Shown: positions 50,150-59,456, numbered from the stretch's first letter. The stretch is 64,000 bases of DNA from UBA4738 sp002413305 (GCA_036847185.1 DAIUAM010000001.1:62001-126000), one strand, 5' to 3'. The notes: generated by a model from the letters alone, not told the origin. Numbers and translations: made by a program.

Positions 50150-51943
50150 TCACGGCGTCGGGTCGGTGAAGGTCCCTCCGAAGATGTCGCTGTTCCCGAA
50201 CGTCGCCGGGCAGTCCTGCTCCGGCGCCGGCTTCGGCGCGGCCGGCCCGCCTCGCAGCGCCATCCGCCAGGCGTCGATGGCGGAACAGTCCACCGCTCGC
50301 CTGACGTCGTTCCAGACCCCCGAGCCGTACAGGCGCGTGGCGACCGCGTACACGTAGTCGCCGAGGAACTCCGCGCTGAGGTCGTTCTGGCTCGAGCCCC
50401 TCGCATCGGCGGGCGTGCTCTGGTACAGCCTGGTGAACGTCCCCACGCTACCGTCGTCGGTGACATCGGCGTGGGTCACGATGCCGGCCAGCGGACGGTC
50501 GTTGTTCGAACCCAGGGTGCTGTCCTTGTACGGCTCCGTCCACGCGTTGTAGACCACGTACACGTCCGTGCCGTTCGGCGAGATGCTCGGCGCTGTGTAG
50601 TAGCCCCGGTCGCTCGGCACCCCCGATCCGTCGATGGCCATCGGGTCCGTCCACGTCGCCCCACCGTCGGCCGATGTCGAGAACATCACCGGCTCGTGGT
50701 CGAGGACCGTGCCATCGATCCAGTTCAGGACGATCTGGTCGGTCGCGTCGACCCCGGTCGGCGCCCCGTTCGCGATGTCGATGCTCGGCGCGTTCGACAG
50801 GTCGCTGCGCGCGCCGGCGATGCCATCCTCGGTGTTCCGCCCGAGCGCCGGGTCGAAGACGCCGGTCGGGTTCGTCGGGAACAGCTCGCTCGGCTTGGAG
50901 TAGGTCGAACCGCCGTCCGTGGACTTCGCCCAGAAGATGCCCTGGCTCTTCGTCTTCTTGTTGAACCCGAGCCAGAAGACGAAGACGTCGCCCTGGCTGT
51001 CGGTGCGGACGGTGCAGCCGCTCTGGCCCGTGAGGAGCGAGAAGCTCCCCGACGCGGACGCGTTGTTCTTCACGAGGATCTGCTTCTGCCAAACATCGCC
51101 ACCGTCGGTGGACCGGGCGACGATCAGCGCGTTCGCGTTCGAGCCGACGCTCGGGCCGCCCTTGTAGTTCTCGAAGCACAGGTAGACGTTGCCGAACGTG
51201 GGGCTAGAGGACGCGTTGTCCGCCCAGATCTGCTCCTTGTCGGCGAACCCCGCCGAGCTCCCCGACGAGGGGATGACCACGGGCGGCAGCCACGCGTTCT
51301 TGTCGTCGGCCGCGGCCGACGCCACGTCGTCGGTACGGGAGACGCCGATGCCCTCGACGCCTTTGAAGCCGGCGTCGGTGTGCTTCCCCGACAGGCTCGA
51401 CGTGAGGTTCGCGTAGTAGAGGCGGTCACCGTTGTCCCAGGAGAAGCCGTTCGGTCCCGGCACGGGCCCGAACGCCACCGCCGGGTCGCCGTCGGAGACG
51501 AGGCCGTTCTCGAAGTACCAGGGAAGGGTGCCGATTGGGCCGAACTCCGGCATGCAGGTCGGGTCCGTCGAGCCGATGGCACCCTGGCAGTTCCGAGCGG
51601 AGAGCCCCGTGTAGGTCGGCTGGGTCCATGTGGCGCCCGAATCGAAGGAGAAGTACACGCCCGACGTACCGACCCCACCGGTGAAGGGACAGGTCGTGTC
51701 ATCACCGGCGTTGCATGCCTCAAGGTCGATGTTCTCGTTCGCGCCCGCTGCCAGGATGCTCGGATCGTTCTGGTCGACCGCGAGGGCCGGCTCGTTCTGC
51801 TTGTTCTCGGAGAACGGGGTCGTCGGGCTGCCGGTGGTGACGAGCGCGTCCGCGCTGCGCGTCGCGGACGCGGGGAGGGCGCTGCCGACCAGCGCCACCA
51901 GGGCCACCATCCCGATCGCTGCGGCCGTCCGTCGAAGTGCCAT
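50150..51943 (-). CDS. Secreted BNR-repeat beta-propeller protein
   Basis: A 597-residue exported protein with signal peptide (AAAIGMVALVALVGSALPASA) and Asp-box repeats spread over the length: SFDSGATWTQP, STDGGDVWQKQ, STDGGSTYSKP, TSADGGATWTDP. The N-terminus NEPALAVDQNDPSILAAGANE matches the opening of the neighbouring propeller, so the two probably share ancestry. The last 45 residues after the propeller are Cys- and Pro-rich (CSAIDAWRMALRGG, EQDCPATFGNSDIF). Its function is unknown; carbohydrate or cell-surface binding is possible. GGAGAA precedes the ATG. Confidence 0.78.
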   Translation of the reverse strand: MALRRTAAAIGMVALVALVGSALPASATRSADALVTTGSPTTPFSENKQNEPALAVDQNDPSILAAGANENIDLEACNAGDDTTCPFTGGVGTSGVYFSFDSGATWTQPTYTGLSARNCQGAIGSTDPTCMPEFGPIGTLPWYFENGLVSDGDPAVAFGPVPGPNGFSWDNGDRLYYANLTSSLSGKHTDAGFKGVEGIGVSRTDDVASAAADDKNAWLPPVVIPSSGSSAGFADKEQIWADNASSSPTFGNVYLCFENYKGGPSVGSNANALIVARSTDGGDVWQKQILVKNNASASGSFSLLTGQSGCTVRTDSQGDVFVFWLGFNKKTKSQGIFWAKSTDGGSTYSKPSELFPTNPTGVFDPALGRNTEDGIAGARSDLSNAPSIDIANGAPTGVDATDQIVLNWIDGTVLDHEPVMFSTSADGGATWTDPMAIDGSGVPSDRGYYTAPSISPNGTDVYVVYNAWTEPYKDSTLGSNNDRPLAGIVTHADVTDDGSVGTFTRLYQSTPADARGSSQNDLSAEFLGDYVYAVATRLYGSGVWNDVRRAVDCSAIDAWRMALRGGPAAPKPAPEQDCPATFGNSDIFGGTFTDPTP

Positions 51944-52076
51944 GGGTTCTCCTTCGTATCCTCGAGGGTTACCTCGGGCAGGCTATTGGCGGCCCTCCGA
52001 AGGTGTCAAACGCGAAACGGGACACAAGAACGATGCGCCGACGGGCGCCCGGGTTGGCTCCGAGGGATCGAAGAGG

Positions 52077-52397
52077 TCAGGCTCCGGGCGGCCGCCAGTC
52101 AACGCTCTGCTTGGAGGCGGCGTCCATCTCCTCCGGCGTGATGAGCACGGTCGTGCTGACGGCAACGGTGCCGCTGGAGGAGGTATGCGTGCTGAACGCC
52201 GCGGCTGCCGAGTTGTCCGGTAGGTCGGCCAGCAGGTACACGTCCTCGTCTCCGAACCCGAAGTAGAACGCTTCCAGGGTGCCCCCGAGGCCCTCGATGG
52301 CCTTGCGGACCACCTCGCGCCGAGCGGACCCGCCCTCCTTGAGCATGCCCCGGAGGCCCTCGGCTGTCAGCGACGCTCGGAACAGGTACTTCGCCAT
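52077..52397 (-). CDS. GYD domain protein
   Basis: A 106-residue protein with MAKYLFRASLTAEGLRGMLKEGG, RKAIEGLGGTLEAFYFGFGDEDVYLLADLPDN and the C-terminal TTVLITPEEMDAASKQSVDWRPPG, all typical of the GYD family (ferredoxin-like fold, function unknown). The second ATG at 52397 is chosen because family members begin MAKYL; the ATG at 52406 would add MAS. Confidence 0.82.
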   Translation of the reverse strand: MAKYLFRASLTAEGLRGMLKEGGSARREVVRKAIEGLGGTLEAFYFGFGDEDVYLLADLPDNSAAAAFSTHTSSSGTVAVSTTVLITPEEMDAASKQSVDWRPPGA

Positions 52398-52487
52398 GCT
52401 CGCCACCTTCCCTCGACCTGGAACTCGCGCGGAGTATCCGCACGGCGGGGGAATGCTATCAAGTCCACCGAAGGGGAGCGAGAGGGC

Positions 52488-53825
52488 CTAGGTTCCGGGT
52501 TCCTCCTCGACCTGCAGGATCAGGCCGTCGATCGCGCGGACCCGCACCTTGCGGCCGGCCTGGATCGGGCCATCGTTCGACCGGGCGCGCCACAACGTGC
52601 CCTTCACGTAGACGCCGCCCTCGGGGTTGAGGTCGCTCCGCGCCTCGCCGACCAGGCCGACCAACCCGACCTGAGCGCGGCGGACCTGTTCGCGCGACCG
52701 GAGGGCCACGGTGAGGACGAAGCCGAAGAACAGGAACGTGGCGACGGTGGCGGGCCCGATCAGCCACAGGGAGACGCGGATCGGCGGGGCGACGCCGTGC
52801 CAGGCCAGGACAGAACCGACCGCGACGGCGACCGTGCCCAGTGCCGTCAGGACCGCGACGCGACGGATCATCACGTCCGAGCCCATCAGGACCATGCCGC
52901 CCAGAAGCAGGGCGATCCCCAGCCAGTGGACCGGGATCACCGACAGCCCGTAACCAGCCAGCGCCACCACGCCGGCTCCCCCGACCCCGGCCACCCCGAA
53001 CCCGGGCTGGGTGATCTCGAAGGCGACCCCGAACACCCCCAGGATCAGCAGCACGTAGACCGCGCCCGGCGTGCTGACCCCGTGCAGGATCCGCCGCCAG
53101 ATCCCGATCTCGTGGAAGCTCACATCCACCGGCCGGTCCGGCCTGTTGAGCGTCGCCAGGCGGGTCACCCGATGGAACCGGAAAGTCACGGACCGACCAT
53201 CGATCCGAGCCAGGAGATCCGGCACGTCGGCGGCGACCACCCGCACGGCCCCTGACGTGAGGGCGGTCCCGGCCGGCTCGGCAGGGCCCCGAAGCAGGCG
53301 CTCCACCCCCGACGGGCTCGCACCCGTCTGCGTGCCGATCGCCACCAGGCGGGCGGCCGTGGCGGCCTCATCCTGCGGCTGCACGCTGCCACCCAGATCG
53401 AAGGGCTCCGCCGGCCCGATCCCGGCCCCCGGAGCCATGACGACCAAAGACGAGGCATAAACGGGGAACAGGGATGCCCCCGCGGCCCGAGCGCCGGATG
53501 GCCCGATCCAAGCCACCACCGGGACCGAGGCCGACCGGACGAATTCTCCGAGCCGCAACCCCTCGTCGCCGTACATCCCGTACGCGCCGCGTGAGTCGAT
53601 CTGGAGGATCACCGTGGAACCCTTCGCTTCTGCGTCCCGGATCGCGCCCTCGACGTAGGCCACCTGCGCCGGGTCGATCACCCCCTGGACCTTGACCAGC
53701 GCGACGCTCGGCGTCGGTGCCGACACGGACGTCGCACCTGCCGGCGCCGCCAGCGCACCGACCGCACCAGCCACCAGGGCGAGACGGACGAAGCCCTTCA
53801 CCAGCGGAGACGGAGCGCGCGCCAT
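52488..53825 (-). CDS. NfeD/ClpP-class membrane protein with degraded protease site
   Basis: A 445-residue protein: signal peptide, an S49/ClpP-like domain (about 38-225), four to five membrane helices (about 255-375) and a C-terminal NfeD OB-fold domain (about 385-445, GEARSDLNPEGGVYVKGTLWRARS). In active relatives the nucleophile serine stands in a G-A-R-A-A-S-A-G type loop; here the loop reads GPSGARAAGASLF, with Gly in the serine place, and the lysine base region is not recognisable. It is therefore probably a structural, non-cleaving member; such proteins act in membrane organisation with stomatins. It is divergent from the ArsA-type gene. Confidence 0.82.
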   Translation of the reverse strand: MARAPSPLVKGFVRLALVAGAVGALAAPAGATSVSAPTPSVALVKVQGVIDPAQVAYVEGAIRDAEAKGSTVILQIDSRGAYGMYGDEGLRLGEFVRSASVPVVAWIGPSGARAAGASLFPVYASSLVVMAPGAGIGPAEPFDLGGSVQPQDEAATAARLVAIGTQTGASPSGVERLLRGPAEPAGTALTSGAVRVVAADVPDLLARIDGRSVTFRFHRVTRLATLNRPDRPVDVSFHEIGIWRRILHGVSTPGAVYVLLILGVFGVAFEITQPGFGVAGVGGAGVVALAGYGLSVIPVHWLGIALLLGGMVLMGSDVMIRRVAVLTALGTVAVAVGSVLAWHGVAPPIRVSLWLIGPATVATFLFFGFVLTVALRSREQVRRAQVGLVGLVGEARSDLNPEGGVYVKGTLWRARSNDGPIQAGRKVRVRAIDGLILQVEEEPGT

Positions 53826-53834
53826 GGGCCCTCG

Positions 53835-53840
53835 ATTGTA
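53835..53840 (-). promoter_or_regulatory. -10 box TACAAT of the nfeD-like gene (leaderless)
   Basis: Minus-strand TACAAT ends 9 nt before the ATG at 53825. Confidence 0.5.
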
Positions 53841-53876
53841 GGGGCCGATGTTCCCGTCCCGGCAGGCGCCGTCGCC

Positions 53877-53882
53877 TAGAGT
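53877..53882 (+). promoter_or_regulatory. -10 box TAGAGT of the ArsA-type ATPase gene (leaderless)
   Basis: TAGAGT ends 8 nt before the GTG at 53891, which decides that start over longer in-frame options. Confidence 0.5.
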
Positions 53883-53890
53883 TGACCGCC

Positions 53891-56065
53891 GTGGACTGGG
53901 AAGCGCTGTTCGACCGGCCCATCCTGCTCGTGTCCGGCAAGGGCGGCACGGGCAAGTCGACGGTGGCGGCCGCCCTGGCGCTGGCGGCCTCCCGGACCGG
54001 ACGCCACGTCCTGCTGGTGGAGATCGAAGGCCGTCATGAGATCGCCCGCTCCCTCGGGATCCCGGACCCCGGCTTCGCGGAGCGTCAGACGCCCTGGGGC
54101 TTCCACGCGCTGGCCGTGACACCCAAGGAGGCGGTCCGCGAGTACCTCACCATCTACTTCGGCATGGACCGGGTCAGCCGGGCGCTGGTTCGAACCGGCA
54201 TCCTCGACCAGATGGTCGGGCTGATCCCCGGCTTCCGCGACCTCCTGCTGGGCGGCAAGATCTTCGAGATCGAACATGTCCGGGTCTCGAACCCACGCGA
54301 CGCCGGGCGGCCCGAATACGACCTCGTGGTGGTCGACGCGCCCCCCACCGGGCAGATCGCGTCCTTCCTGGTCTCGCCGGGGACCTTCGCGGAGCTGATC
54401 AAGGTCGGCCGGATGAAACGGCAGGCGGCCGGCATCGACCGGATGCTCCGCGAACGCGCCCGCCTGATCCTGGCCACGCTGCTCGACGAGATGGCGGTGA
54501 CCGAGACGCTGGAGGCGGTCGAGCACGTCGCCGCCGCTCGCATGCCCGCCGCCGCGGTCGTCGCCAACCGGGTGCTGCCGGAGGTCGCGCCGAAGGGTAG
54601 CCGGCGGGCTTTCGACCGGCTTGCGCCCGACCGTCTCGCAGAGCTGGCCTCCGAAGCAGGAGCATCCGTCGACGCGACGATCGCGGCGGAGCTGCTGCGC
54701 GGAGCGCGTGTCTCGGACGAACGCCGCCGCGCCCAGATCGTGTTCCTGGACCAGCTCCGGGCCAGCCGGCTGCCGGTCTTCGAGCTTCCCGACGTGCCCG
54801 GAACAGCGGAGGAGCGGCCAGCCCAACGGATCGCCGCGCTGGCCGCCACGATCGGGAATGAGCCGGCGTCGGCGATCCCCTTGCCCCGCCGGCCGGCCCC
54901 GACCGTCGCGAAGACCAAGAAGCGCCGCCCGCCGGCGAGGGTGAGCCCCCGTGACCTCGGGCCCTATCTGCAAGGGGCACGCATCGTCGTTGTGTGCGGC
55001 TCCGGCGGGGTGGGGAAGACGACGATCTCGGCCGCAGTCGCGGTCCGCACCGCCCTGGCCGGCCGGGAGACCGCCCTCCTCACGGTCGATCCGGCGAGGC
55101 GACTGGCCACCGCGCTCCGTCTCCCCGACGTCGCCGGAGAGCGGACGATCGTCGATCTGGGGGCGGGCCGGCAGCTGGAAGCGCTGCAGCTCGACACGCA
55201 ACGAACGTTCGACGACCTGATCGCTCGGTACGCGACCTCGCCCGAGCGCCGCGACCGGATCTTGCACAACGCCTTCTACCGCCGCCTCTCCGACACGCTG
55301 GCGGGTACCCACGAGTACATGGCCATGGAGAAGCTCTACGAGCTCGCCGCGGAGGAGCAGCACGAGGCGATCGTCATCGACACGCCGCCCACCCGGAGCG
55401 CGCTCTCGTTCCTGGACGCGCCGAACCGGATGACCGACTTCCTGGGCGGGCGGCTGCTCCGGTGGATGCTGTGGCCTTCCGCCCGGGCCGGCCGCCTCGG
55501 TCTGTCCGTGGCACGGATAGGCGCGACGGCGTTCGCCCGGACCGCCGGCCGGATGGTCGGTGCCGAGGTCCTCGCGGACATCGCGGACTTCCTGACCGCC
55601 TTCGAGGGCCTGTACGGCGGGTTCAAGGACCGCGCGGCGAAGGTGCTGGAGCTGCTGCGTTCCCCCGAGTGCGCCTATGTGGTCGTCACCGCCCCGACCC
55701 CCCAGAGCCTGGAGGAGGCCGGGTTCTTCGTGCAGCGGCTCACCGAAGGCGGGATGCGCGCGGCGGCCGTTGTGGTGAACCGGTGGCACCAGGAAGCCGG
55801 CCCGCTCCCCGCGGGCACGGCCCGTGCTGCGGCAACGCTCGGGGGGACCGGCGACGCCGCATCGAAGGCCGCCGGTGCCGTGCTGGCCGACCGGGTCCGA
55901 CGGGAGCCCGTACGCCTGAACGAGGCGCGCGCCATCGCGGGCTTCGCCTCGGCGTTCCGGACAGTGGCCATCGTGACGGTGCCCGAGCTCGCCGGGGACG
56001 TCCAGGACGTACCGGGGCTGCGGAGGGTGGCCGACCGCCTCTTCGCTCCGGCCGACGGACCCTGA
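53891..56065 (+). CDS. Two-domain ArsA/GET3-type ATPase (fused Rv3679-Rv3680 homologue)
   Basis: A 724-residue cytosolic ATPase made of two ArsA/GET3 domains. Domain one (about 8-330) has the deviant Walker A GKGGTGKST (16-24) and VVVDAPPTGQ; domain two (about 360-720) has GSGGVGKTT (370-378), TVDPARRLATAL and IVIDTPPT. A basic linker TKKRRPPARV joins them. Mycobacteria have two adjacent genes (Rv3679, Rv3680) whose products form a complex; the fusion predicts the same pairing. Streptomyces also have them next to wblA and a PBP. The role is cell-envelope related and not fully known. No arsenite-binding cysteines are apparent. Followed by convergent whiB. Confidence 0.87.
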   Translation: MDWEALFDRPILLVSGKGGTGKSTVAAALALAASRTGRHVLLVEIEGRHEIARSLGIPDPGFAERQTPWGFHALAVTPKEAVREYLTIYFGMDRVSRALVRTGILDQMVGLIPGFRDLLLGGKIFEIEHVRVSNPRDAGRPEYDLVVVDAPPTGQIASFLVSPGTFAELIKVGRMKRQAAGIDRMLRERARLILATLLDEMAVTETLEAVEHVAAARMPAAAVVANRVLPEVAPKGSRRAFDRLAPDRLAELASEAGASVDATIAAELLRGARVSDERRRAQIVFLDQLRASRLPVFELPDVPGTAEERPAQRIAALAATIGNEPASAIPLPRRPAPTVAKTKKRRPPARVSPRDLGPYLQGARIVVVCGSGGVGKTTISAAVAVRTALAGRETALLTVDPARRLATALRLPDVAGERTIVDLGAGRQLEALQLDTQRTFDDLIARYATSPERRDRILHNAFYRRLSDTLAGTHEYMAMEKLYELAAEEQHEAIVIDTPPTRSALSFLDAPNRMTDFLGGRLLRWMLWPSARAGRLGLSVARIGATAFARTAGRMVGAEVLADIADFLTAFEGLYGGFKDRAAKVLELLRSPECAYVVVTAPTPQSLEEAGFFVQRLTEGGMRAAAVVVNRWHQEAGPLPAGTARAAATLGGTGDAASKAAGAVLADRVRREPVRLNEARAIAGFASAFRTVAIVTVPELAGDVQDVPGLRRVADRLFAPADGP

Positions 56066-56120
56066 TCGGGGACGCGGCGGGGCCGGCCTCGGACCCCAGG
56101 ACGAGCGCGGGACGGCCGGC

Positions 56121-56390
56121 TCAGCCGCTGAACGCGGGCTGCAGCCGGCGGGACCTCGCGGGACGCGGCGCTTCCCGGAGCAGGACCATGCGCTCCTTGC
56201 TGCTCAGGCCACCCCACACGCCGAACTCCACGCGGGCTGCGAGCGCGAACTGCAGGCATTCGAACGACACGGGGCAACGAGAACAGATGGCTTTGGCCCG
56301 GCCTTCGGCACGCGGGCGGGTGGCGAAGAACATCTCCGGGTCATGATCATTGCAGCGGGCTTCCTCTTCCCAGGACATCGCTTCCGGCAT
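56121..56390 (-). CDS. WhiB-family regulator, WhiB4/WblA-like by position
   Basis: An 89-residue WhiB protein with cluster cysteines C13, C36, C39 and C45 (ARCNDHDPEMFF, AICSRCPVSFEC), FGVWGGLSSKERM (57-69), and a basic tail RPARSRRL. It lies between the ArsA-type ATPases and the PASTA PBP, the position of whiB4 (Rv3681c) in Mycobacterium tuberculosis and wblA in Streptomyces. WhiB4 is an oxygen- and redox-responsive regulator; the assignment is by context. It could start at the second ATG (56378). Confidence 0.9.
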   Translation of the reverse strand: MPEAMSWEEEARCNDHDPEMFFATRPRAEGRAKAICSRCPVSFECLQFALAARVEFGVWGGLSSKERMVLLREAPRPARSRRLQPAFSG

Positions 56391-56547
56391 GGTAGGCAGG
56401 CGGCCGTGCCGGGCGAATAGCCCATCGTTGCCATTTTCCCTGCCCGAAATGGCCTGGTCCGGGCAGATCCAGCTCAGGGTTCGCCCTGCCCAAACGTCTC
56501 ATCGCACGGTAAGCTCAGGTCCGACCACGACGAGAGGCACGTACCCC

Positions 56548-58938
56548 GTGATCCGCGAGCCCCACACTCCATTCCGAACGACGCGCGGCGATCCCACGCT
56601 CCTCGCCCGAGCGCTGCGGCTGGTCGCACTGCCTGTGGTGATGTTCGTGACAGCGTGTCTGGTCGCACTGGGCCTGTTCCCCCTGTTCGGCGGAGCCGGC
56701 TACGCGGTCAAGGCCGTCGATTCGCGTCTGCTGACCGGGAAGGGGACCATCTCGATCCCGCAGTTCCCCGAGCGCTCCTCGATCTACTCGGCCAGCGGCA
56801 AGCGCCTGGCGACGCTGTACCTGAACGAGAACCGCCTGTACGTCACCCTGAACGAGATCGATGTGTACGCGCAGAAGGCCGTGCTCGACATCGAGGACCA
56901 CAAGTTCTACGAGCACGGGCCCATCGACGTGTCCTCGATCATCCGAGCAGCCATCGCCAACATCCGCGCCGGGAAGGCGGTGCAGGGCGCGTCGACCATC
57001 AGCCAGCAGCTCATCAAGAACACCGAGACGGGCGGCGCGCGCACCTTCCAGCGGAAGTTCCAGGAGGCCCAGGACGCGATCCTCCTGGAGAAGACCTACC
57101 AGAAGAGCCAGATCTTCGAGCTGTATCTCAACCAGGCCTACCTCGGCTACCAGGTCTACGGGATCGGGACGGCCGCCGACTACTACTTCGGGGTGCCGGC
57201 CAGCAAGCTCACGCTCGCCCAGGCGGCGCTCCTGGCCGGCATGCTGCAGGCCCCGGTTGACTACGACCCGATCAAGCATCCCGACGCAGCCATCGCCCGG
57301 CGGGACATCGTGCTCGGCGAGATGCTCAAGTATGGCGACATCACGCAGACCGATTACCAGGGCGCGATCGCCACGCCGATCAAGCTCTCCACGAAGGGCC
57401 GCACGGCCAACACCAACGGCCGCGAACCGTACTGGACGGCGTACGTGGTGAAGGAGTTCGAGGCGAACCCCGCGTTCGGAAAGACGGTGGCCGACCGCCG
57501 GAAGCTCCTCCTGCAAGGCGGGCTCACCGTCGACACCACGCTCAGCCTCGCGATGCAGAGCAACGCCCGCAAGGCCATGGTGCAGGTCCTGCCCCACCCC
57601 GGCGTGCGGCCGCCGGCCGACCCGGAGTCCGCGGTGGTGAGCATCGTCCCGCAGACGGGCGCCATCGAGGCGATGGTGGGCGGCACCGACTTCTCCAAGT
57701 CCCAGATCGACCTGGCCAGCCAGGGCCGTCGCACGGCGGGAAGTGCGTTCAAGGCGTTCACCCTCGCCGCCGCGCTCGAGCAGAACGTGCCGCCGGGACG
57801 GGTCTACTCGTCGAAGTCCCCGCTCGACATCCCCGAGTGCGACAACTGGCACGTGTCGAACGCCGAGGGCGCCGGCGACCTCGGGTACTTGAACCTGTGG
57901 GCCGCCACGGCGGGTTCGATCAACGTGGTGTTCGCCCAGCTGATCCGGGACATCGGGCCGCAGAGCGTGGTGGACGCCGCACACGCCATGGGCATCACCA
58001 GCCCGCTCAACCCATTCTGCTCTCTGACGCTCGGCTCCTCGCCGGTTTCCCCGCTCGAGATGACCTCGGCGTACTCGACGCTGGCCAACCTGGGCGTCCA
58101 CTGCACGCCCTTCGCGATCTCGAAGGTCCTGGACCGCGACAGGAAGGTCATCTACTCGGCGAAGCCGCACTGCAAGCAGGCCATCCCGGGACCGATCGCC
58201 GCCCAGGAGACCGCCATGCTGCAGAACGTCGTGCGCTACGGGACGGGCACGGCCGCGAACATCGGACGGCCCCAGGCGGGCAAGACGGGGACCGGGGAGA
58301 ACTTCGACGACGCGTGGTTCGTCGGCTACATCCCCCAGCTCGCCACCGGAGTCTGGGTGGGGTATTCCAAGGCCGAGAACATCTACATGACGAACGTGGA
58401 TGGCCGGCGGGGGTTCGGGGGCACACTCGCCGCCCCGATCTGGCATAACTTCATGCTGCCTTCGGTCCAGAACCTGCCGGTGAAGGACTTCCCTGCGGCG
58501 CCCCCGCAGCAGTCCGGCACGATCCCGAACGTGGTGGGTTTGCTGCAGAAGGATGCCGAGACCACGCTGACGAAGGCGAACTTCGTGCCGATCGAGAAGA
58601 CCGTCGACTCGAGCGAGCCCGCCGGCACCGTCGTGGCCCAGAGCCCGCCCGGGGGGACCACCGCCGCGCTGGGGACCGGGGTGACCATCAACATCAGCAA
58701 CGGCAAGGCCCCGCCGCCCCCGCCGAAGGTCAAGGTCCCGAACGTCGTGGGTGAGACCCAGCAGCAGGCGATGGCCGACCTGAAGGCGGCCGGGTTCAGC
58801 GCCGTCGTCCAGACGGTGATCGTGGCGGACCAGACCCAGGACGGGATCGTGCAGAGCCAGAGCCCGGCGGGCGGGACGAAGGCACCGCCGGGTTCGGCGG
58901 TCACGATCGTCGTGGGGAAGTTCGGGCCGAAACCCTGA
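56548..58938 (+). CDS. Bifunctional penicillin-binding protein with two PASTA domains (PonA2 type)
   Basis: A 796-residue class A PBP: short cytoplasmic part, one membrane helix (about 30-52), transglycosylase GT51 (about 75-250; IEDHKFYEHGPID and GASTISQQLIKN), transpeptidase (about 345-640; S399-x-x-K402, SIN and KTGTGENFDDAWFVGY with K579) and two PASTA domains (about 656-720 and 727-795). It polymerises and crosslinks peptidoglycan outside the membrane; PASTA domains bind muropeptides. The GTG at 56548 is preferred, with GAGAGG upstream and a -10-like TAAGCT at about 56511-56516. It corresponds to PonA2 (Rv3682) in gene order. Confidence 0.93.
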   Translation: MIREPHTPFRTTRGDPTLLARALRLVALPVVMFVTACLVALGLFPLFGGAGYAVKAVDSRLLTGKGTISIPQFPERSSIYSASGKRLATLYLNENRLYVTLNEIDVYAQKAVLDIEDHKFYEHGPIDVSSIIRAAIANIRAGKAVQGASTISQQLIKNTETGGARTFQRKFQEAQDAILLEKTYQKSQIFELYLNQAYLGYQVYGIGTAADYYFGVPASKLTLAQAALLAGMLQAPVDYDPIKHPDAAIARRDIVLGEMLKYGDITQTDYQGAIATPIKLSTKGRTANTNGREPYWTAYVVKEFEANPAFGKTVADRRKLLLQGGLTVDTTLSLAMQSNARKAMVQVLPHPGVRPPADPESAVVSIVPQTGAIEAMVGGTDFSKSQIDLASQGRRTAGSAFKAFTLAAALEQNVPPGRVYSSKSPLDIPECDNWHVSNAEGAGDLGYLNLWAATAGSINVVFAQLIRDIGPQSVVDAAHAMGITSPLNPFCSLTLGSSPVSPLEMTSAYSTLANLGVHCTPFAISKVLDRDRKVIYSAKPHCKQAIPGPIAAQETAMLQNVVRYGTGTAANIGRPQAGKTGTGENFDDAWFVGYIPQLATGVWVGYSKAENIYMTNVDGRRGFGGTLAAPIWHNFMLPSVQNLPVKDFPAAPPQQSGTIPNVVGLLQKDAETTLTKANFVPIEKTVDSSEPAGTVVAQSPPGGTTAALGTGVTINISNGKAPPPPPKVKVPNVVGETQQQAMADLKAAGFSAVVQTVIVADQTQDGIVQSQSPAGGTKAPPGSAVTIVVGKFGPKP

Positions 58939-58939
58939 C

Positions 58940-58976
58940 GCCGGCGGACCAGGGGTGAAGTCTGCCCCGCGCCGGC
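58940..58976. terminator. Bidirectional terminator-like hairpin
   Basis: GCCGGCG (58940-58946) pairs with CGCCGGC (58970-58976), with an inner GGGG/CCCC stem. It lies between the convergent PBP and YqeY genes. There is no T run. Confidence 0.45.
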
Positions 58977-58985
58977 TCCGCCAGC

Positions 58986-59456
58986 TCAGCCGCTGAGCCG
59001 CTCCCGGACCTTCACTTGGACGGCCTTCCCGTCCACCCGGCCCTTCGCCTTGCTCATGACCAGGCCCATGACCTTGCCCAGGTCGCCGGGCCCGGCCGCG
59101 TTCGAGGTGGTCACCGCATGCTCGATCAACGCGTCGACCTCCGCCTCGCTCAGCCCTGCGGGGATGTAGGTCTCGAGCACCCGCTGCTCCTCCCGCTCAA
59201 GATCGGCGCGATCGGGCCGCCCGGCCTGCTCGTAGGCGTCGATCGCCTCCCGGCGCCGCTTCACCTCGCGGGTGGCGACCTCGACGAACTCATCGTCGTC
59301 GAGCGGGTGGCGCAGTTCGACCTCCCGGTTCTTCACCGAGGCGGTCAGCATCCGGAGCGCGCCCAGGCGCACCTTCTCCTGAGCCTTCATCGCCGCCCGG
59401 AGCTCCTCGGCGAGGCGGACCTTCAGCCCGCTGCCGGGCTCGGTCGGCTCCGTCAC
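58986..59456 (-). CDS. GatB/YqeY domain protein
   Basis: A 156-residue YqeY protein: LKVRLAEELRAAMKAQEKVRLGALRMLTASVKNREVE, EVATREVKRRREAIDAYEQAGR, ETYIPAGLSEAEV, GKVMGLVMSKAKGRVDGKAV. The family resembles the tRNA-binding tail of GatB and may affect amidotransferase-dependent tRNA charging; its role is not settled. The GTG at 59456 has GGGAGAG 6 nt upstream and a -10 TACAGT at 59493-59498, so unlike its neighbours it has a short leader. Its promoter region overlaps that of the divergent metallophosphoesterase gene. Confidence 0.9.
   Translation of the reverse strand: MTEPTEPGSGLKVRLAEELRAAMKAQEKVRLGALRMLTASVKNREVELRHPLDDDEFVEVATREVKRRREAIDAYEQAGRPDRADLEREEQRVLETYIPAGLSEAEVDALIEHAVTTSNAAGPGDLGKVMGLVMSKAKGRVDGKAVQVKVRERLSG

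Noticed and set aside
56350..56547. N-terminal extension of the PBP to an ATG at 56350
   Set aside because: It would overlap the convergent whiB gene start and cross the likely promoter; the GTG at 56548 gives a normal N-terminus.
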